Origin: Acidobacteriota bacterium
GTDB lineage: Bacteria; Acidobacteriota; Terriglobia; Acidiferrales; UBA7541
NCBI GenBank assembly: GCA_013289835.1
Contig: JABCZG010000032.1
Location: forward strand, 1 to 42,022
Direction: 5' to 3'
DNA length: 42,022 nucleotides
The notes beneath the pieces were generated by a model, which was not told the origin of the DNA, did not search any database, and saw only the letters and a program-made list of their open reading frames with translations. The position numbers were made by a program, and so were the translations under genes. This document shows positions 16,373 to 24,135 of the stretch, piece after piece; position 1 is the stretch's first letter, and the number at the start of each line of letters is the position of its first letter.

Positions 16373-16984
16373 CTATTTCTTTTTTGTGGGGAGGATGCGG
16401 GGGATTCTGTGCTGATGTTGAGAATGGGCGATTAGTTCGGAGAGGCGCTTTTGTCTGGTTTCTTCTTTTTTTGCGGTGATGACGCGGTAGGTGGTTAGTT
16501 GTTTATAGCCGGGGGGTTGGGATTGGAAGAAATCCCATGCGAGTTTGTTGGCGCGGAATTGTTTTTCTTGTTCGCTGGTGAAGCGGGCGCTCTTGCGTTG
16601 TTCGTAGGAGTAAATGGCGGATTTTTTTTCGTTGCGGGCGGCGAAGGCTTTGAGGCCGGCGGGATGCATCAGGCCCTGCTTGGTGAGCTTTTGAACGAGA
16701 TTGATGTTGATGGCGCTCCAGGTGCTAGTGGGTTTGCGGGGAGTGAATCGAATGGTGTAGCTGGTTTCGCCGAGGCTCTTGCGAACGCCGTCGATCCAGC
16801 CGAAGCACAGGGCTACTTCGACGGATTCGGGCCACGTGATGCTGGGCTTTCCGGAGCTTTTTTTGTGGAAGCCGACGAGGTATTCAGAAAGTTTGTCGTG
16901 ATGGGCTTCGAGCCAGGCGCGGAAGTCAGACGGGGTGGGGAAGAAGGTGGGTTTTGGCGGCGTGGGTCTGGCGGAAGCCATCAT
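16373..16984 (-). CDS. YdeI/OmpD-associated (OmdA) family protein
   Basis: The 203-residue cytosolic protein has the family marks FFPTPSDFRAWLEAHHDKL, then WPESVEVALCFGWIDGVRK and IRFTPRKPTSTWSAININ. The OmdA helical segment lies at the C-terminus (FTSEQEKQFRANKLAWDFF through RQKRLSELI). Members are linked to stress or antimicrobial-peptide tolerance, but the mechanism is not known. The start ATGATG overlaps the TGA of the upstream gene by four bases, so the two are translationally coupled. A REP-like copy follows the stop. Confidence 0.88.
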   Translation of the reverse strand: MMASARPTPPKPTFFPTPSDFRAWLEAHHDKLSEYLVGFHKKSSGKPSITWPESVEVALCFGWIDGVRKSLGETSYTIRFTPRKPTSTWSAININLVQKLTKQGLMHPAGLKAFAARNEKKSAIYSYEQRKSARFTSEQEKQFRANKLAWDFFQSQPPGYKQLTTYRVITAKKEETRQKRLSELIAHSQHQHRIPRILPTKKK

Positions 16985-17460
16985 TTCTTACTCTGGATAA
17001 GACGATATTGCGTAATGATCTCCTGGGCGGCGTCGCCCAGTTTTGCCAACTGATGGCGGTGCGAACTCAATTCTTCCTGCGAGGCGCTCGCGGTGAATGC
17101 TCCTGCATCTGTGAGAACGTAAAAGGTGACTTGGCCTGGTTGAGGCAAAGGGAAGGTGTCCGTTGTCCGCATCTGGGACTGAAACTCACCGGCGACGGAT
17201 ACCATTTTCTGCGCGCCTTTGCGGATCGAGTCATGAGATTGTCCTCCCCCAATGGAGCCCCCGCCGCTGCTCAGATAAATGCTTGCGGTTCCATCAGCAA
17301 TGGCGATAACAGTGGCGGTGCCATTCGTAACGCCCCAATCCATGACCGCGGCCCAAGGTTCCGTGGGCTTGGGAGGAGCGGGCAATCCGATCTGCTTTCG
17401 ATTGAGTTTCAGAATTTGGTTGCGGAGGCCCAGATAGGGATTTTTCGCTTCGGAAGTCAT
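16981..17460 (-). CDS. Uncharacterised cytosolic protein coupled to the YdeI-like gene
   Basis: The 159-residue protein has no signal or membrane segment. It reads NPYLGLRNQILKLNRKQIG, then AVMDWGVTNGTATVIAIADG, SIYLSSGGGSIGGGQSHD, and FPLPQPGQVTFYVLTDAG. I recall this as a widespread bacterial family without known function; the glycine-rich stretch could be a loop of a roadblock- or profilin-like fold, which is a guess. I chose ATG 17460 because conserved sequence begins there, though the ribosome site is poor. The longer frame to 17523 looks non-coding. Its stop overlaps the next start (ATGA). Confidence 0.75.
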   Translation of the reverse strand: MTSEAKNPYLGLRNQILKLNRKQIGLPAPPKPTEPWAAVMDWGVTNGTATVIAIADGTASIYLSSGGGSIGGGQSHDSIRKGAQKMVSVAGEFQSQMRTTDTFPLPQPGQVTFYVLTDAGAFTASASQEELSSHRHQLAKLGDAAQEIITQYRLIQSKK

Positions 17461-17633
17461 GACGGTAGTCGAATTTTGCGCACGATTCGAGCGGCTACAA
17501 AGCATTATCGCTGCAAGACGCATACTATGCGTGCTCTAGACAAAAATCAAAAGGACCTTAAGGTCGGGGGCTTGAGAAAGGATCGCGCAGGAAAAACGCG
17601 CAGCCAGATTGGTTGTGCCACCAAGGCAAAAGC

Positions 17634-17658
17634 GGACAGACAGGAGTGTCTGTCCTAC
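17634..17658 (-). repeat. REP-like palindrome (copy 6) fused to a stop codon
   Basis: The stem GGACAGACA / TGTCTGTCC, with the GGAG loop as in copy 1, is followed by TAC. The TAG of the GTAG head (minus strand 17657-17655) is the stop codon of the aminotransferase gene. Confidence 0.85.
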
Positions 17659-19010
17659 TGGGAGGTGAGTTCAGCGGTGGCGGAGGCGAAGAGTTTGGTG
17701 TGGGCGTCGATGTCGGAGGCGGTGGTAGCGGGGGAGATCAAAGCCATGTTGTGGAAGGGCGTGAGGAGGACGCCGCGGTTTAGGGCGTAGAGGTGGAGGA
17801 AGCGCTCGAGTTCGAAATCGGCGGCGGCGGCCGATTCGCCGCCGTTGCGGGGAGGCTTGGAGGCAAAGGTGTATTCGGCGCGGGCGCCGAGTTGAATTAC
17901 GTTCCACGGCAAGTGGTGCGCGCGGATTTCGGCGGCGACGCCGTCGTTGAAGCGCTGGGCGAGCGGGATCATGTGTTCGAACGCGGCGCGAGTGAGGACG
18001 TGTTCGAGAGTGGCGCGCATGGCGGCTAACGAGAGTGCATTGCCCGCCAACGTACCGCCGATGCCGCCGACATCGCAGTCTTCGAGATGGATGCGCGCGG
18101 AGATGCGCTGGGCGATTTCTTCGCTGCAGCCGTAGGTGGCGCCGGGAATGCCGCTGCCGATGGCTTTGCCGAAGACGAGCATGTCGGGATCGAGTTTCCA
18201 CGCGGCGGTGCAGCCGCCGGGGCCGGCGCAGATGGTGTGGGTTTCGTCGGCGATGAGGAGTGTGCCGTAGCGGCGGGCGAGTGCGCGTGCGGATTTCCAG
18301 TAGCCGGCATCGGGGAGAATGATGCCGACGTTGGTCATGGCGGGCTCGGCGAGGATGCAGGCGACGTCGTGATGCTTGAGGGCGTCTTCGAGTGCGTTGA
18401 GATCGTTGAATTCGACGACGCGAGTGGTTTCGGCGGGATTGACGGGCGGGCCGATGTTGCCGCGGCGCGGGGCGACTGCGCCGTTTTCGAGCGTGGCGAA
18501 AGATTCGTCCACGGTGCCGTGGTAGCAGTAGTGGAAGACGAGAATTTTCGAGCGCTGGGTAATTTCGCGGGCGATTCGAATGGAGAAGCGATTGGCGTCG
18601 GTGGCGGTGAGCGTGAATTGCCAGTAGGGCAGGCCGAAGCGGCGCTGGAGATCTTCGCCGACCCAGAGGGCGTCTTCGGTGGGCAGCATGAAGGTGATGC
18701 CTTCTTTGGCGCGGCGGGCGACAGCTTCGGCTACGACGTCGGGGGAGTGGCCGGTCATGGCGCCGGTGTCGCCAAGGCAGAGGTCGATGTAGTCGCGGCC
18801 GTCAACGTCGGTGAAGTGCGCGCCTTTGGCAGATTGAACAAAGATCGGAAATGCCCCGGCCCATTTTTTCATCCAGTTCATGGGGACGCCGCCGAGGAGG
18901 GAGGATTGCGCGCGAGTGTAGAGAGCGGCGGATTTGGGAAGGTCGGCCAGGAAGCGTTGCGATTCACGCTCGTGGAGCTGGCGAAGTTTCGAGCGACCGA
19001 TCGTGCTCAT
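17655..19010 (-). CDS. Class III PLP-dependent aminotransferase
   Basis: The 451-residue protein is of the glutamate-semialdehyde-aminomutase-like branch. Signatures are GAHFTDVDGRDYIDLCLGDT, AMTGHSP, the PLP-anchoring LIADETHT and the Schiff-base Lys282 in VFGKAIGSGIPG. It should transfer an amino group from an unknown amine or amino acid. ATG 19010 overlaps the TGA of the upstream oxidoreductase by four bases, so translation is coupled. It is the last gene of the three-gene minus-strand unit 22224-17655. The more distant frame to 19133 would overlap that gene heavily and lacks a domain. Confidence 0.9.
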   Translation of the reverse strand: MSTIGRSKLRQLHERESQRFLADLPKSAALYTRAQSSLLGGVPMNWMKKWAGAFPIFVQSAKGAHFTDVDGRDYIDLCLGDTGAMTGHSPDVVAEAVARRAKEGITFMLPTEDALWVGEDLQRRFGLPYWQFTLTATDANRFSIRIAREITQRSKILVFHYCYHGTVDESFATLENGAVAPRRGNIGPPVNPAETTRVVEFNDLNALEDALKHHDVACILAEPAMTNVGIILPDAGYWKSARALARRYGTLLIADETHTICAGPGGCTAAWKLDPDMLVFGKAIGSGIPGATYGCSEEIAQRISARIHLEDCDVGGIGGTLAGNALSLAAMRATLEHVLTRAAFEHMIPLAQRFNDGVAAEIRAHHLPWNVIQLGARAEYTFASKPPRNGGESAAAADFELERFLHLYALNRGVLLTPFHNMALISPATTASDIDAHTKLFASATAELTSQ

Positions 19011-20596
19011 CGGAGTTCGCGGATGATTTCGCGGGCGGCGTTGGCGCCGCTGGCACCGGTGAGGCCGTTGCCGGGATGCGTGCCGGAGCCGCAGAGGAAG
19101 AGGCCGCGGATAGGCGTTTTGTAGCGCGCCCAATCGAGGATGGGGCGCATGGTGAAGAGCTGATCGAGCGCGAGTTCGCCGTGAAAAATGTGGCCGCCGG
19201 TGAAACCGTAAGACGTTTCGAGATCCTTCGGTGTGATGATCTGCATGTATTCGATGAGATCGGGCAGATTCGGCGCGTAGGCGGCGAGAGTTTTGACGAC
19301 GGTGTCGCCCAACTCCTTGCGGCGCGTGTCCCAGTTCCCTTCCCTCAATTTATACGGCGCGAACTGGACGTAGGCGGAGAGGACGTGCTTGCCGTCGGGA
19401 GCCAGCGAGGGATCGAGAATCGTGGGAATGGTGACGTCGAGCCAGGGGGCTTTCGAGAAATCACCGTATTTGGAGGCGTCGAAAGCGTGCTCGAGATAAT
19501 CGATTTCCGGGCCGATGTGAATGCGGCCGGAAAGGGACTTCAGCGAACTCTCGGTGACGTCGAGCGCGGAAAAAATGGGCAAGCCGCCGAGGGCAAGATT
19601 GACTTTGGCGACGGTGCCATTGGCGCGGAAATTTTTCATGCGATTGGCGAAGGTGGGATCGAGCTGCGAAGGATCGAGTAGATTGAAAAAGGTGCGCTTG
19701 GGATCGGCGCCGGAGACAACGGCTTCGACAGCGATTTCTTCGCCATCGGTGAGAACGACGCCGGTGACGGCGCCGTCCTTGATTCGAATGTGCTCGACCT
19801 CGGCGTCGGTGCGAATTTCGGCGCCGGCTTGTTTTGCGGCTTCGGCGACCGCGCGCGTGAACGAGCCGAGGCCGCCGCGCGGAAACGCGGCGGAGCCGAC
19901 GGGATGCGCATCGGCGGCGGCGCGGAGAAGAAGTACGGCGGTTGATCCAGCGGACCAGGGGCCGAGCGCGGTGCCGAAAATGCCGCGCGCAGCGATGGCG
20001 GCGCGGAGCAATTCGGTTTCGAAAAATTCGGCGACGAAATCCGCGACGGCCATGGGGCCCCAACGGAGGAGATCGAAGATGCCGGTTTTGCCGAGGCTGC
20101 GGGCGCCGCGACCGGTTTTCAAAAGATTCCAGAGATCTTCAGGAGTGGGATGATCGATCGCGGGCGGCGCGATGGAAGAGAGTTGCGCGAAGAAGCCGGC
20201 GGTGTTTTCTAGAGATTGCGCGAACTGCGCGTACTTCGCGGCGTCTTTTTCGGAAAAGCTGGAGATGCCGGCGGAGGTTTTGGCGGCGTCATTGTAGAAG
20301 AAAAGCGCTTTGCCGTCTGGCGAGGGCGCGAAGACGCGCGGATCGGGATTGAGCACTTCGTATTCGAATTTTTCGAGCTGGAGATCGCGCGCTACGTCGG
20401 CGCGCAGCGGGCCAAGCGTGTGCGACAAAGTGGAAGCGCGGAAGCCGGGATGAAATTCCTCGGTAATGCCGCCGCCGCCGACCATTTCGCGGCGTTCGAG
20501 GACGAGGGGCTTGAAGCCGCCCTTGGCGAGATAAAACGCGGCGATGAGAGCATTATGCCCGCCGCCGATGAGGACCACGCGCTGTCCGAGCGGCAT
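19007..20596 (-). CDS. FAD-dependent oxidoreductase, PYROXD2-like (copy B)
   Basis: The 529-residue protein resembles phytoene-desaturase/PYROXD2-type flavoenzymes. The FAD motif is VVLIGGGHNALIAAFYLAKGG with Glu34 in LVLERR; the C-terminal FAD contact is LFLCGSGTHPGNGLTGASG. Between them lies a long substrate domain. It aligns with the adjacent copy A over its whole length (GHIFHGELALDQLF against GNIFQGELSLEQLF). It probably oxidises a C-N or C-C bond of an amine-like substrate. The start is two bases from the stop of copy A, and its stop overlaps the aminotransferase start. Confidence 0.88.
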   Translation of the reverse strand: MPLGQRVVLIGGGHNALIAAFYLAKGGFKPLVLERREMVGGGGITEEFHPGFRASTLSHTLGPLRADVARDLQLEKFEYEVLNPDPRVFAPSPDGKALFFYNDAAKTSAGISSFSEKDAAKYAQFAQSLENTAGFFAQLSSIAPPAIDHPTPEDLWNLLKTGRGARSLGKTGIFDLLRWGPMAVADFVAEFFETELLRAAIAARGIFGTALGPWSAGSTAVLLLRAAADAHPVGSAAFPRGGLGSFTRAVAEAAKQAGAEIRTDAEVEHIRIKDGAVTGVVLTDGEEIAVEAVVSGADPKRTFFNLLDPSQLDPTFANRMKNFRANGTVAKVNLALGGLPIFSALDVTESSLKSLSGRIHIGPEIDYLEHAFDASKYGDFSKAPWLDVTIPTILDPSLAPDGKHVLSAYVQFAPYKLREGNWDTRRKELGDTVVKTLAAYAPNLPDLIEYMQIITPKDLETSYGFTGGHIFHGELALDQLFTMRPILDWARYKTPIRGLFLCGSGTHPGNGLTGASGANAAREIIRELR

Positions 20597-20598
20597 GA

Positions 20599-22224
20599 CT
20601 AGTTGGCCGCCTTGGATGCGGTCGCCGTTGAGCGCGAAGTGCCGCCTTTCCATTCTTTCAAAATGACCTGGCTGGCGAGGCGGCCGTTGGCGCCCATGAT
20701 GCCTCCGCCGGGATGCGTGGCGGAGCCGCACATATAAAGGTTATGGATGGGAGTGCGATAGTAGGCCCATCCGGCAACGGGCCGGAGGAAGAAAAGCTGT
20801 TCGAGAGAAAGCTCGCCTTGAAAAATGTTTCCTTGCGTGAGGCCGAATTCGCGTTCGAGATCGAGCGGAGTGAGAATCTGGCGGCCGATGATGACGTCTT
20901 TGATGTTGGGTGCATACTCGGCGATGGTGTTGATGACGTTGTCGCCGAAGGATTCTTTTTGCTCGTCCCAGGTGCCTTCGGCGAGTTTGTAGGGCGCGTA
21001 CTGAACGAAACAGGAGAGAACGTGTTTGCCGGGAGGCGCAACGCTGGGATCGGTGAGGCTTGGAATGACCATGTCAATGTACGGGCGGCGGGAATAGCGG
21101 CCGTACTTGGCGTCGTCGTAGGCGCGCTCCATGTAGTCCATGCTGGGTGAAATGGAGATGGCTCCGCGAAGATGCGCGCCGGGACCGGGGAAACATTTGA
21201 AATTGGGAAGGGCGCTGAGCGCGAGATTCACTTTGCCGGAGGAGCCGCGGAATTTGTAGCGGCGGACGCCTTCAAGGAAATCGGCGGGGAGCTCGCTAGG
21301 CTCGAGAAATTTTTCAAAGGTGAGATGCGGGTCGACGCTGGAGGAGACGACGCTGGCGAAGAGTTCCTCGCCACTCTGCAGCGCGACACCGCAGGCACGG
21401 CCGTTTTTTGTAAGAATTTTTCCGACGGGCGCTTTGGTGCGGATCTCTGCGCCGGCTTCACGGGCGGCGTCGGCGATGGCGTTCGAAATGGCGCCGGTGC
21501 CACCGCGGCTGAAGCCCCAGGAACGAAATGCGCCGTCAATTTCGCCCATGTAATGGTGCAAGAGAACATAGGCTGTGCCGGGCGAACGAATGCCGAGGAA
21601 TGTGCCGATAATTCCGGAGGCAGACATGGTGGCTTTAAGGACGTCCGTTTCGAACCACTGGTCGAGGAAATCGGCGGAGCTCATGGTCATGAGCTGGACA
21701 AGAGTGTAGCGCTCGTCGGAGGAAAGTTCGCGGAATCGCTGCAGCAGAAAATTAAGCTGCTTGAGGTCTTTGGGATTGAGCGTGGTGGGGTCCGGAGGAA
21801 CCATGGAAAGCATCGGCTTCACAAAGCGGCACATGGGCGTCATCATTTTGGAGAATTCGTCATAGGCTTCGGCGTCGAGGCGGGAGTGGCGGCGGATGTC
21901 GCGGATGGATTTGGCATGATCGTTAACGCGCCAGAGGTAGTCGCCACTGGGCATCGGCGAAAAGGTGCCATCCAGCGGAAGAATTTCGAGGCCATGGCGC
22001 GGGAGATCAAGTTCGCGAATGATTTCGGGCCGCAGCAGCGAGACGACATACGAGCATTCGGAAAAAAGAAAGCCAGGGAAGATTTCCTCGGTGACCGCGG
22101 CGCCGCCGAGAACGTGGCGGCGTTCCAGAACGACGACCTTCTTCCCTGCTTTGGCAAGATACGCGGCGTTGACCAGGCCGTTGTGGCCTCCGCCGATAAC
22201 AATCACGTCGTAGTGCTGCCCCAT
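20599..22224 (-). CDS. FAD-dependent oxidoreductase, PYROXD2-like (copy A)
   Basis: The 541-residue flavoenzyme is first in its unit. The dinucleotide fold is VIVIGGGHNGLVNAAYLAKAG with Glu34 in VVVLERR, and the closing motif is LYMCGSATHPGGGIMGANG. The core follows the phytoene desaturase/PYROXD2 pattern (GFSRGGTGAISNAIADAAREAG, then AGAEIRTKAPV). The product is soluble, with no signal peptide. ATG 22224 has GGAG about nine bases upstream. It is divergent from the GcvT-like gene with 200 bases between. As a tandem paralogue of copy B, it could act as a hetero-oligomer with it. Confidence 0.9.
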   Translation of the reverse strand: MGQHYDVIVIGGGHNGLVNAAYLAKAGKKVVVLERRHVLGGAAVTEEIFPGFLFSECSYVVSLLRPEIIRELDLPRHGLEILPLDGTFSPMPSGDYLWRVNDHAKSIRDIRRHSRLDAEAYDEFSKMMTPMCRFVKPMLSMVPPDPTTLNPKDLKQLNFLLQRFRELSSDERYTLVQLMTMSSADFLDQWFETDVLKATMSASGIIGTFLGIRSPGTAYVLLHHYMGEIDGAFRSWGFSRGGTGAISNAIADAAREAGAEIRTKAPVGKILTKNGRACGVALQSGEELFASVVSSSVDPHLTFEKFLEPSELPADFLEGVRRYKFRGSSGKVNLALSALPNFKCFPGPGAHLRGAISISPSMDYMERAYDDAKYGRYSRRPYIDMVIPSLTDPSVAPPGKHVLSCFVQYAPYKLAEGTWDEQKESFGDNVINTIAEYAPNIKDVIIGRQILTPLDLEREFGLTQGNIFQGELSLEQLFFLRPVAGWAYYRTPIHNLYMCGSATHPGGGIMGANGRLASQVILKEWKGGTSRSTATASKAAN

Positions 22225-22346
22225 TCAGTGTGACTCCGGTATCGCTCAAAGAAGAGAGAAGACCCGCGGAAACGATGACGCGACATTTTACTGGGACATG
22301 CAGCGCGGCACAAGGTCCGTGAAAATTGCTTTTCAAACGAGTCGTC

Positions 22347-22376
22347 TTGCAGGGATAGTTAACTGGCAACTATAAT
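22347..22376 (+). promoter_or_regulatory. Predicted sigma-70-type promoter of the GcvT-like gene
   Basis: TTGCAG (22347-22352) and a perfect TATAAT (22371-22376) are 18 bases apart. The spacer carries an inverted repeat TAGTT / AACTA (near 22356-22372) that includes the palindrome AGTTAACT, a possible operator. It lies about 50 bases before the GTG start. Confidence 0.6.
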
Positions 22377-22386
22377 TCGTTGTCGT

Positions 22387-22405
22387 TGCGGCGATGAGCG
22401 CCGCA
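22387..22405 (+). promoter_or_regulatory. 5' leader hairpin before the GcvT-like start
   Basis: TGCGGC and GCCGCA pair around a seven-base loop, ending ten bases before the strong ribosome site TTGGAGG. It is too small for a glycine riboswitch. It may affect translation or mRNA stability. Confidence 0.4.
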
Positions 22406-22424
22406 CGTAGATCTTGGAGGAACC

Positions 22425-23624
22425 GTGCCGGTTGGAACTGCGTTTCATGAGCGAACGCTGGCGTTGTGCGAGAGCCTGAATTACCGGGAATGGTCGGGCT
22501 ATTACACGGTCAGCGTGTATGAGATGCATCACGAGCACGAATACAACGCTATCCGGAATTCGGCAGCGCTGATTGATATTTCGCCGCTGTTCAAGTATCG
22601 CGTGACGGGACGGGATGCGACGAAGTTCGTGAACCGCGTGATCTCCCGGGACATTAACAAGGTCACGGTGGATCAGGTGATCTACTGCTGCTGGTGCGAT
22701 CCGGAAGGGAAAGTGATTGACGACGGGACCATCACGCGGCTCGGCGAGAATGATTACCGTTGGACGGCGGCAGACCCGAGTTTGCGGTGGTTCCGGCAAA
22801 ATGCGCTAGGGCTGAACGTGAGCATCGAAGATATTTCGGAGCAGACCGCAGCGCTGGCGCTGCAGGGGCCCATGTCGGGCAGGCTGTTGCGCGAAGTGAC
22901 GGATGCGAAAATCGAGAACCTGAAATATTTTCGCGTGACGCGTGGAAAAATTGCGGGCGTGCCAGTGGATATTTCGCGCACGGGATATACGGGCGATTTG
23001 GGATTTGAAGTTTGGATGCCTTGGAAGGACGCGGTTAAGGTGTGGGACGCGCTGATCGCCAAGGGCAAGGCGTTCGACATTCATCCGGCTGGGATGATTG
23101 CGCTGGACATCGCGCGGATCGAGGCGGGACTGATTTTGATTGAAGTAGATTACACCTCCAGCAAGAAGGCGCTGATTGAATCACAGAAATATTCGCCAGC
23201 GGAGATTGGTCTGGGAAAGCTAGTGGATTTGAAGAAAGATAATTTTGTGGGGCGGGACGCATTGGCACTGGAAGCAAAAAAAGGCGCGGAGCGCGGGCTG
23301 GTGGGATTGGAAATCAATTGGAACGAAGTCGAAGCGCTCTACGACAAGTTGAGAATGGCACCGCAAGTGCCGAGCATAGCCTCGCGCGTGGCTGTGCCGG
23401 TATACCGCGGCAGTCGGCAGGTGGGGAAGGCGACTTCGACGACATGGTCGCCGACGCTGAAAAAAATGATCGCGCTGGCCTGCGTAGGCCGTGAGAATTC
23501 CAAGGTTGGAACGAAACTCGCTATAGAAATGACAGTGGAAGCGGTGCGGCACACGGTTTCGGCCAAGGTTGTGCCGATGCCATTTTTCAATCCACCAAGA
23601 AAAACCGCCGTGCCAATAACCTAG
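22425..23624 (+). CDS. GcvT-like aminomethyltransferase family protein
   Basis: The 399-residue protein has the T-protein fold that uses tetrahydrofolate. Recognisable blocks are SAALIDISPLFKYRVTGRDA, the THF-site Asp in CDPEGKVIDDGTI, the SRTGYTGDLGFEV-like block (residues about 185-197), and ALDIARIEAGLILI. The C-terminal barrel follows (SPAEIGLGKLVDLKKDNFVG). It should move a methyl or methylene group from an amine to THF, as in glycine cleavage or dimethylglycine/sarcosine demethylation. No gcvH, gcvP or lpd is nearby, so it is probably not the housekeeping T-protein. GTG 22425 follows GGAGG closely. Confidence 0.9.
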   Translation: MPVGTAFHERTLALCESLNYREWSGYYTVSVYEMHHEHEYNAIRNSAALIDISPLFKYRVTGRDATKFVNRVISRDINKVTVDQVIYCCWCDPEGKVIDDGTITRLGENDYRWTAADPSLRWFRQNALGLNVSIEDISEQTAALALQGPMSGRLLREVTDAKIENLKYFRVTRGKIAGVPVDISRTGYTGDLGFEVWMPWKDAVKVWDALIAKGKAFDIHPAGMIALDIARIEAGLILIEVDYTSSKKALIESQKYSPAEIGLGKLVDLKKDNFVGRDALALEAKKGAERGLVGLEINWNEVEALYDKLRMAPQVPSIASRVAVPVYRGSRQVGKATSTTWSPTLKKMIALACVGRENSKVGTKLAIEMTVEAVRHTVSAKVVPMPFFNPPRKTAVPIT

Positions 23625-23644
23625 CTATAGTCTGTCTAAGGACC

Positions 23645-24064
23645 ATGTCAGACGATGACAAATTCGAACTGTTGGCGGAGCTCATTCAGAAGCTATACGG
23701 GGTAACGGATATTTTAAACGCAGAGTTTGCCTCTGACGGACGAAGGTTCACGCTAGACGGTCATCTCCTTGGCAGTATCGGTGAGGTTTTGGCAGCGTTT
23801 GCGTTCGACCTCCGATTAGAACGACCATCAAAGAAAGGCCACGACGCCAGAACGAAGGGTGGAAAGAGGGTTCAGATCAAGCTCACCGCCGTCGATTCCG
23901 GTATTGCTCTCTACTCCAGGCCTGACTTCCTGATTGCTCTTCACCTGACTGACGGCGGAATCGAGACCATTTACAACGGCCCGGAGCAATTGTTTGGAAA
24001 AGCTGCGGAAAAAGACAGAAGAATGGACAACGCCGTATTAGCCTTGGCAGGCTTCGCCATTTGA
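23645..24064 (+). CDS. DUF6998-like protein with PD-(D/E)XK-like motif
   Basis: The 139-residue soluble protein has the blocks LDGHLLGSIGEVLAAFAF, KKGHDARTKGGKRVQIKLT and SRPDFLIALHLTDGG-IETIYNGP, which I recall as DUF6998. Glu47, Asp67, Gln77 and Lys79 follow the E...D...QxK order of PD-(D/E)XK nucleases; activity is not shown. ATG 23645 follows AAGGA by two bases. It starts 20 bases after the GcvT-like stop and could be read through from it, but base use is less GC-rich than the neighbours, so it may be a later arrival. Confidence 0.75.
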   Translation: MSDDDKFELLAELIQKLYGVTDILNAEFASDGRRFTLDGHLLGSIGEVLAAFAFDLRLERPSKKGHDARTKGGKRVQIKLTAVDSGIALYSRPDFLIALHLTDGGIETIYNGPEQLFGKAAEKDRRMDNAVLALAGFAI

Positions 24065-24135
24065 ATGAAACCGTTACGAGTGCCGTGCCAGTCGTGCGGC
24101 CTCTACCAGCCATCCGTCGCCGGAAAGCTGCCGAT

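Noticed and set aside
18087..19124. 345-codon plus-strand frame over the aminotransferase
   Set aside because: The opposite strand has complete class III aminotransferase motifs; this frame has none.
21172..22233. 353-codon frame antisense to the first FAD oxidoreductase
   Set aside because: Gly/Ala/Asp-rich mirror frame; the minus-strand gene has clear FAD motifs and tight operon spacing.
22225..22424. Glycine riboswitch before the GcvT-like gene
   Set aside because: The leader after the predicted -10 box is only about 50 bases and has one short hairpin, too small for the aptamer.
22425..23624. Housekeeping glycine-cleavage T-protein (gcvT)
   Set aside because: No gcvH or gcvP nearby, and linkage is to FAD oxidoreductases and an aminotransferase, so I kept the broader family name.
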